A DNA stretch of 64,000 nucleotides from Hyphomicrobium sp. Lineage in GTDB: Bacteria; Pseudomonadota; Alphaproteobacteria; Rhizobiales; Hyphomicrobiaceae. The first letter of the stretch is position 1, and each line of letters begins with the position of its first letter. Position numbers and translations under genes: made by a program. The notes below the pieces were generated by a model. The model was not told the origin of the DNA. It did no database searches and worked only from the letters and a program-made list of their open reading frames with translations. Below are positions 59,091-64,000 of the stretch, one piece after another. The DNA lies in assembly GCA_002928735.1 (NCBI GenBank), contig PERL01000002.1, forward strand, positions 1-64,000, given 5' to 3'.

Positions 59091-60599
59091 ATGGCCAAGC
59101 GTGTTCTTATCGTCGATGACGATCCTGCCCAGCGCCGCATCTTGGAAGAGATGATCAAGCGGCAGGGCTTTGAAACCAAAACCACCAATTCCGGCGAACA
59201 GGCCATCCAGATCCTCGAAGGTCCGGACCAGGGTTCGATTTCGCTCGTCCTGCTCGACCTCGTCATGCCCGGCGTCGACGGCATGGCGGTTCTGGAGCGG
59301 CTCTCGCAGAAGCCCGGCATTCCGCCGATCATCGTGCAGACGGCCAACGGTTCGATCGATGCCGCCATCAGCGCCATGCGCGCAGGCGCCGCCGATTTCG
59401 TGATCAAGCCGGCCTCGCCCGAGCGTCTCGAAGTGTCGATCAAGACGGCGCTTAAAATCCAAGCGCTGTCGGGCGAAATCAGCCGCATCAAGAAGAAGGC
59501 TGATGGCACGCTCACCTTCAACGATCTCATTATTCGCGGCGAGGCCATGCAGCGGGTCATCTCGCTGGGCAAGCGGGCCGCCTCGTCGAACATCCCGGTT
59601 CTCATCGAAGGCGAGTCGGGCGTCGGCAAGGAACTGATCGCGCGCGCCATTCAGGGCGAGAGCGAGCGGGCCGGCCGGCCGTTCGTCACCGTCAACTGCG
59701 GTGCGATCCCGGAAAATCTCGTCGAAAGCATCCTGTTCGGGCACGAAAAGGGTTCGTTCACGGGCGCATCTGAAAAGCGCACGGGCAAGTTCCAGGAAGC
59801 CGATGGCGGCACACTGTTCCTCGACGAAGTCGGCGAACTGCCACTTGAAGCGCAGGTCAAGCTATTGCGCGCGCTGCAGGAAGGCGAGATCGATCCAGTC
59901 GGTTCGAAGAAACCGGTGAAGGTGAACTTCCGCCTGATCTCGGCGACAAACCGCGACATGATCCAGCTCGTCAAGGACGGCAAGTTCCGCGAGGATCTCT
60001 ACTACCGCCTCAACGTGTTCCCGATCTGGGTGCCGCCGCTGCGCGAACGCGCGGACGACGTTCCAGAACTGGCCCAGCATTTCGTGGCGCGGTTTGCAGC
60101 GGAAGAAGGCAAGCGGGTTTCGGGACTGGCTCCCGATGCGCTGGCCCTCATCAAAGCCTATACGTGGCCGGGCAATGTTCGCCAGCTTGAGAACGCCGTG
60201 TTCCGCGCTGTCGTGCTTTCGGATCGTTCGGAATTGACGGTGAATGAGTTTCCGCAGATCGCGGCACACGTTGAAGGCTTCAAGGCCGAAATTCCAGATG
60301 CGCCGGCGGAACCCTTCCGCAAGCCGATCTATTCGGGTCCGGCATTGCTGGGCGCTGAAGACCGCATCCCGCACACGGTCGAAGTGCGCGGGGACGTGGG
60401 TGCCAGCTCGCTCGGTATTCCGGCGGTCGACGCCTCGGGCGACATCCGCCCGCTGGAAGCCATCGAAGCCGACATGATTCGACTGGCACTTGGGCGCTAT
60501 CGCGGCCACATGACGGAAGTGGCCAAGCGGCTCAACATCGGGCGCTCGACGCTCTATCGCAAAATGCAGGAATACGGTCTGGAGCAACGCGTCAACTAG
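59091..60599 (+). CDS. Sigma-54-interacting response regulator (NtrC family)
   Basis: This regulator would activate RNA polymerase carrying sigma-54 when phosphorylated. From the ATG at 59091 it is 502 residues. The receiver domain (about 4-118) has the acidic pair DDD near 9-11, phospho-acceptor Asp56 in LLDLVMP and Lys106. The AAA+ domain has Walker A GESGVGKE at 174-181. The loop that contacts sigma-54 reads GSFTGA (221-226) in place of the usual GAFTGA. Walker B (GGTLFLDEVGEL) follows. A Fis-type helix-turn-helix closes the protein (about 455-500, RYRGHMTEVAKRLNIGRSTLYRKM). No histidine kinase is encoded next to it. The upstream frame to 58974 is not conserved. Confidence 0.93.
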   Translation: MAKRVLIVDDDPAQRRILEEMIKRQGFETKTTNSGEQAIQILEGPDQGSISLVLLDLVMPGVDGMAVLERLSQKPGIPPIIVQTANGSIDAAISAMRAGAADFVIKPASPERLEVSIKTALKIQALSGEISRIKKKADGTLTFNDLIIRGEAMQRVISLGKRAASSNIPVLIEGESGVGKELIARAIQGESERAGRPFVTVNCGAIPENLVESILFGHEKGSFTGASEKRTGKFQEADGGTLFLDEVGELPLEAQVKLLRALQEGEIDPVGSKKPVKVNFRLISATNRDMIQLVKDGKFREDLYYRLNVFPIWVPPLRERADDVPELAQHFVARFAAEEGKRVSGLAPDALALIKAYTWPGNVRQLENAVFRAVVLSDRSELTVNEFPQIAAHVEGFKAEIPDAPAEPFRKPIYSGPALLGAEDRIPHTVEVRGDVGASSLGIPAVDASGDIRPLEAIEADMIRLALGRYRGHMTEVAKRLNIGRSTLYRKMQEYGLEQRVN

Positions 60600-60640
60600 G
60601 CCTTCGGGCCCAGCCCCTTAAAAACGCCCTGCAGATCGGA

Positions 60641-60678
60641 AGAGGGTTCGGTGGCTTCACACCGGACCCTCTTTTTTT
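60641..60678 (+). terminator. Rho-independent terminator after the response regulator gene
   Basis: AGAGGGTTCGGTG at 60641-60653 pairs with CACCGGACCCTCT at 60660-60672, with one G-T wobble and a six-base loop, followed by a run of seven T. It lies about 40 bases after the stop and separates this gene from the transpeptidase gene at 60843. Confidence 0.9.
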
Positions 60679-60842
60679 GCGCTCCTTGCATGGGGATAGG
60701 GGTTTGCCCGAGCCGCGAGACTGGCCCCGAATCGGCTAATCCCAGTTCGGGTCGGCACATGTGCGTGTGCACGCATCAATCGCGCGCGGAATAAGCTTTG
60801 GTGCCGTCGCGTTCCAGAACCGGATCTGCGGGAGAAATAGTC

Positions 60843-62681
60843 ATGGGCCGCCTTCGCTTTGCGACGTTGAGCGTGATCGCGTTGTGCGCGGCGTGTCCGG
60901 CGGTATTCGCGGCTGACCCGGCGCCCGTGGCGGCTGCCATCGAGACGGGCAGCCTCGGCGGCAAGGATGCGGAAATCGGAGCTGCGGCGCGGCGGCTGAT
61001 CGAGCCTGTGGCGGCTGCGGCGCATCTGTTGCCAGCGGACGCACTGCCGGTTGATGGCGCGGCCGCCGTTGCCCCGCCGAAGCCGACACCGGAGGAACTG
61101 GATCGCACGGCGCTGTCGACATTTTATCAGGCGCGGGGCGATGCGCCGCTGTGGGTGACGGGTGAAGGTTTCACCGCGAAGGCGCGTCTCGCGCTGGCGG
61201 AATTGCAGCGGGCCGGGGACTGGGGTCTCGATCCGGCGGACTTTAAGGTGGCGGACATTAAAGGCGCACCGACGCCGGAAGCGCTGGCGGAAGCGGAAAG
61301 CGGGCTGTCGCTGGCGGTGATGGCCTATGCGCGGCATGCGCGGGGCGGAAAGATCGCCAAGCCTGCGGAGCAGCTGTCGTCCTATTTCGACCGGCGGCCG
61401 CAGTGGATGGATCGCGGCGCGTTGCTGTCTGCGTTGGCTGCTGCCGACGATCCGGCGCCGGTGCTGGCTGATCTTCACCCCAAACATCCGCAGTTCAATT
61501 TGCTGCGGCAGGCGTGGCTAGAGACGCTGCGCGCGAAGACCGCTAAGGGCGTGAAGATGCCGGCGGGAGCGGAGTTGAAGCCCGGCGACTCGCATGCGGA
61601 TATCGGTGTGCTGCGCAAACGGCTCGGTGTGACGGTGGCAGAGGGTGCGTCGCCGGAGGTGTTTGACGAGCGGTTGGCGGACGCGGTGCGCGGGTTTCAG
61701 ACGCTGAAGGGGATCACGGCTGACGGCGTGCTGACGGCGGAGACGCGGTCGAAGCTCAACCAGCCGATCAAAGGCAACACCGATCAGCTTGCCGCCAACA
61801 TGCAGATGTGGCGCTATATCCCGGCGGATCTCGGCGACATGCACGTGATGCTCAACGTGCCGGAGTATGAGATCCGCATCTTTAAGGCGGGCGATGAGGT
61901 GTTCCACGAGCGGGTGACGGTGGGACTCATCAACAAACAGACGCCGATCTTTTCTGACAGCATGGAACTCGTCACTTTCAAGTCGCGCTGGCGGGTGCCG
62001 GATTCGATCAAGGTGCGCGAGATCTGGCCGAGTCTTTTGTCGGGCGGCGGAATGATGCGTCAGCACGGGCTTGAGATGCGGCGCGAGAGCACGGACGAAT
62101 TGGTCGATTGGCGCAAGATCGACTGGTCGAAGACGCCGATGGACGATTACGTGATCTGGCAGCCGCCGGGGAAGATCAACCAGCTCGGCATTGTAAAGTT
62201 CTCGTTCCCGAATAAGCACTACGTCTTCATGCACGACACGCCGGATAAGCACATGTTTGCGTGGACGCGGCGGGCGAACAGCCATGGCTGCATGCGCATT
62301 CGTAATCCTCTCAAAATGGCAGAGGTGATCCTCGCGGCCGACAAGGGCTGGGACCGGGCGAAGATCGACGACCTCGTCAAGACCGGGCCGGACCATAATC
62401 TCGTGCCGCTGGACAAGAAGATCCCCGTGCACATCGTTTATTTCACCGCGCGGGTGCTTGAGGGCGGCAAGATCGAGACGTTCGGCGACATCTATGGGCA
62501 CGAGAACCGGTTTGCACTCGCGCTCAAGGGGCAGTGGAACAAAATCAAGGTGGGACCCGATCACCTGGAACCGGTGGATGAAAAGACCCCGCCTCGGATC
62601 GCACAGCGCAAGGCGCCGAAGGCGAAGAGCGACGACAGTGTGGCTGGCCTGATCAATTCGGTGCTGGGCGGCGGGTTTTAG
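60843..62681 (+). CDS. Exported L,D-transpeptidase, YcbB/LdtD type
   Basis: L,D-transpeptidases make 3-3 crosslinks in peptidoglycan or attach proteins to it. From the ATG at 60843 it is 612 residues with a signal peptide (about 1-23, ending AVFA). A long N-terminal scaffold domain follows (about 90-230), then a peptidoglycan-binding domain (about 255-310, LAGFQTLKGITADGVLTAETRSKL type) and the YkuD catalytic domain (about 330-520). The catalytic motif HDTPDKHMFAWTRRANSHGCMRI has the nucleophile Cys near residue 483. The frame opens upstream to 60798 but without the signal peptide at its start. A bidirectional terminator follows at 62764. Confidence 0.93.
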   Translation: MGRLRFATLSVIALCAACPAVFAADPAPVAAAIETGSLGGKDAEIGAAARRLIEPVAAAAHLLPADALPVDGAAAVAPPKPTPEELDRTALSTFYQARGDAPLWVTGEGFTAKARLALAELQRAGDWGLDPADFKVADIKGAPTPEALAEAESGLSLAVMAYARHARGGKIAKPAEQLSSYFDRRPQWMDRGALLSALAAADDPAPVLADLHPKHPQFNLLRQAWLETLRAKTAKGVKMPAGAELKPGDSHADIGVLRKRLGVTVAEGASPEVFDERLADAVRGFQTLKGITADGVLTAETRSKLNQPIKGNTDQLAANMQMWRYIPADLGDMHVMLNVPEYEIRIFKAGDEVFHERVTVGLINKQTPIFSDSMELVTFKSRWRVPDSIKVREIWPSLLSGGGMMRQHGLEMRRESTDELVDWRKIDWSKTPMDDYVIWQPPGKINQLGIVKFSFPNKHYVFMHDTPDKHMFAWTRRANSHGCMRIRNPLKMAEVILAADKGWDRAKIDDLVKTGPDHNLVPLDKKIPVHIVYFTARVLEGGKIETFGDIYGHENRFALALKGQWNKIKVGPDHLEPVDEKTPPRIAQRKAPKAKSDDSVAGLINSVLGGGF

Positions 62682-62686
62682 GGAAG

Positions 62687-62755
62687 ACGGGGTCAGAAAC
62701 CGGGCCCCGCCGTCGATCCAGAATTGCGATACATGGGCCCGGTGCCTGACCCCGT
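62687..62755. repeat. Imperfect inverted repeat of the GGGGTCAG/CTGACCCC type
   Basis: ACGGGGTCAG (62687-62696) with CCGGGCCC (62700-62707) is mirrored by GGGCCCGG (62735-62742) and CTGACCCCGT (62746-62755), with a three-base mismatch between the blocks on each arm. GGGGTCAG palindromes are a widespread intergenic repeat type in proteobacteria. The 27-base centre is unpaired. Confidence 0.7.
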
Positions 62756-62763
62756 TGGAACGA

Positions 62764-62794
62764 AAAAGGGCGCCTCGCGAGAGGCGCCCTTTTT
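62764..62794. terminator. Bidirectional rho-independent terminator
   Basis: AAAAGGGCGCCTC at 62764-62776 pairs with GAGGCGCCCTTTT at 62781-62793 around GCGA, with T-runs on both strands. It ends the transpeptidase gene on the plus strand and the TonB-dependent receptor gene, which ends at 62823, on the minus strand. Confidence 0.9.
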
Positions 62795-62822
62795 GGTGTC
62801 AGCAGACGCGCGGTCCTCAAGA

Positions 62823-64000
62823 TCAGAACTTGTACTTGAAACCGGTCCAGATAGTGCGGCCGAGGCCGGGCTTCATGCCGTCTTCGCGGTCCGAGATGTA
62901 GAACTCGTTCGTCAGGTTGTCGCCCGAGATGAAGACGCTGGCGCCCGTGTTGCCGATGTCGAGGTTGGCGCGGGCCGAGAGCAGCCAGACGGAGGGGACT
63001 TCGCCGTCTTCACCGGCTTCTTCGATTTCGCATTCGCCTGCTTCGCACTCGACTTCGCCACCAAAACCGAACGGCGTATTGCCTTCGTCGGTGAAGAAGG
63101 CGCCGCGATAGGTGGCGGTCACACTCGCATCCCAGCGCCAGCCAGCCTTCTGCTCGACGCCGAGGGTGAAAGCCGCGACATGCAGCGGAACTTCGGGGAT
63201 GCGATTGCCGTCGAACACGTCTCCATCCGGAGATGTAAAATCTTTGAATTCACCTCTCGTATAAAGGTAATTCGCCTCACCGTAGAAGTTCATCGAGCCG
63301 CCCGTGAAGGGTTGCGAGTTGAGGCGGCCGAAGAGTTCCACGCCGCTGATTTCGACTTCGTCGGCGCGACCGAAGGACCGGTCCGACGTGTCGGAGAACG
63401 AGGCGCCGAACTGGTAGTCGCTAAGCAGCTGGTAGAAGCCGACAGCTTCGAGTTCCAAGCCCTTGAAAGCGGACGTACGCAGGCCGAGGTTGAAATTGTT
63501 GCCGATTTCATCGTCAACGGGGAAGTCTTCATTGCGAAGAACCGAGGTTGACATGCCGCGATGATAGCCGCCGAAAACGGTTGTGTTCTTGAGACCGGTA
63601 TAGGCGAAGGCGACGCCCGGGAGCGCATGGAAGTTCGAGTACTTATCTTTGGCCGGGTCGGGATTGAGAACAATGCCGTCAACCGATAGACACTCCGCCG
63701 GGTTGCTTGCGAGGGCACTGCAATCGTCAGCCCCTCCGGCTTCGCTTTCCTCTCGAGCGACAACGCGATTAATGCGGCCTGCTTGATACCACTCGAAGCG
63801 GATGCCAGGCACAACGTTGAAATCCTGCGCCACACTGACATTCGTTTGAAGGAATGCAGAAACCGCATTGGCATCTAACTCACGATCGAAGATCGTCGTG
63901 CCTTCCTCGTCGCCATCCTTGAGAATTTCATTGTCGCGGCCGATGAAATTGCGATTGGTCATATCTTGATATTCGTAGCGAACGCCTGCCTGGATGGTCT
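62823..64000 (-). CDS. TonB-dependent receptor, C-terminal part (cut by the window edge)
   Basis: These outer-membrane barrels take up iron complexes, cobalamin or other large substrates using TonB energy. Only the last ~392 residues are present; the frame stays open to the window end, so the ATG at 63962 is internal. The strands end in the typical FISGDNLTNEFYISDREDGMKPGLGRTIWTGFKYKF pattern with a terminal Phe. A surface loop carries an acidic Cys-containing stretch (VECEAGECEIEEAGEDGE). The plug domain and any TonB box are off the window, so the substrate cannot be guessed. Confidence 0.9.
   Translation of the reverse strand, partial: TIQAGVRYEYQDMTNRNFIGRDNEILKDGDEEGTTIFDRELDANAVSAFLQTNVSVAQDFNVVPGIRFEWYQAGRINRVVAREESEAGGADDCSALASNPAECLSVDGIVLNPDPAKDKYSNFHALPGVAFAYTGLKNTTVFGGYHRGMSTSVLRNEDFPVDDEIGNNFNLGLRTSAFKGLELEAVGFYQLLSDYQFGASFSDTSDRSFGRADEVEISGVELFGRLNSQPFTGGSMNFYGEANYLYTRGEFKDFTSPDGDVFDGNRIPEVPLHVAAFTLGVEQKAGWRWDASVTATYRGAFFTDEGNTPFGFGGEVECEAGECEIEEAGEDGEVPSVWLLSARANLDIGNTGASVFISGDNLTNEFYISDREDGMKPGLGRTIWTGFKYKF

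Overview
The window is high-GC chromosomal DNA from an alphaproteobacterium, most likely of the order Hyphomicrobiales (Rhizobiales). The evidence is the SspB-alpha adaptor, the DUF4169/ribbon-helix-helix pair, HdaA, the division cluster running into lpxC-bamD-ligA, a bactofilin, and the meso-diaminopimelate type of MurE. A Hyphomicrobiaceae-like genus is a guess. It is mainly a housekeeping core with a few lineage-specific genes. I found no phage, insertion sequence, CRISPR array, tRNA or rRNA.

Layout. 1-3476 (+): a possible RNA 3' end, sspB, fumC, a CcdA/CcdB toxin-antitoxin pair, DUF4169 and a ribbon-helix-helix protein. 3484-7446 (-): a very large AsmA-family protein. 7812-14258 (+): a UvrD/PcrA helicase, an RTX protein made almost wholly of repeats, and a bactofilin. 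14361-15713 (-): an unrecognised signal-peptide/membrane-anchor/coiled-coil protein. 16017-20253 (+): a TMEM143/DUF3754 membrane protein, prmA and an M24 aminopeptidase. 20261-39890 (-): murE-murF-mraY-murD-ftsW-murG-murC-murB-ddlB-ftsQ-ftsA-ftsZ, then lpxC, bamD and ligA. The cluster starts at murE: no mraZ, rsmH, ftsL or ftsI precedes it, and recN is absent between bamD and ligA. 40141-42284 (+): a FecR-domain/beta-barrel fusion and a small exported protein ending at a strong terminator. 42363-44420 (-): a small membrane protein and aspS. 44676-46207 (+): a small unknown ORF and rnd. 46211-53619 (-): a CbpA-type DnaJ, ppx, ppk, hdaA, a CDP-alcohol phosphatidyltransferase and a DUF2066 protein. 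53843-54967 (+): purM. Where purN is often found there is instead a lower-GC membrane-protein gene flanked by palindromic repeats. 56132-57949 (-): an M3 oligoendopeptidase. 58197-62681 (+): a glycine-rich-domain-like protein with no ordinary start codon, an orphan sigma-54-type response regulator, and an exported L,D-transpeptidase. 62823-64000 (-): the C-terminal part of a TonB-dependent receptor cut by the window edge.

The central block makes the lipid-linked peptidoglycan precursor (MurB, C, D, E, F, G, MraY, Ddl), builds the Z-ring (FtsZ, A, Q, W) and begins outer-membrane biogenesis (LpxC, BamD). The bactofilin, L,D-transpeptidase, AsmA protein and beta-barrel genes add further envelope functions. 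The ppk/ppx pair sets polyphosphate levels, and HdaA links replication to the sliding clamp.

No complete new multi-gene system is evident. The items most worth following up are the glycine-rich-domain gene without a start codon, the low-GC membrane gene beside purM, the repeat-only RTX protein with palindromes in its promoter, the FecR-barrel fusion, and the unknown protein at 14361-15713.
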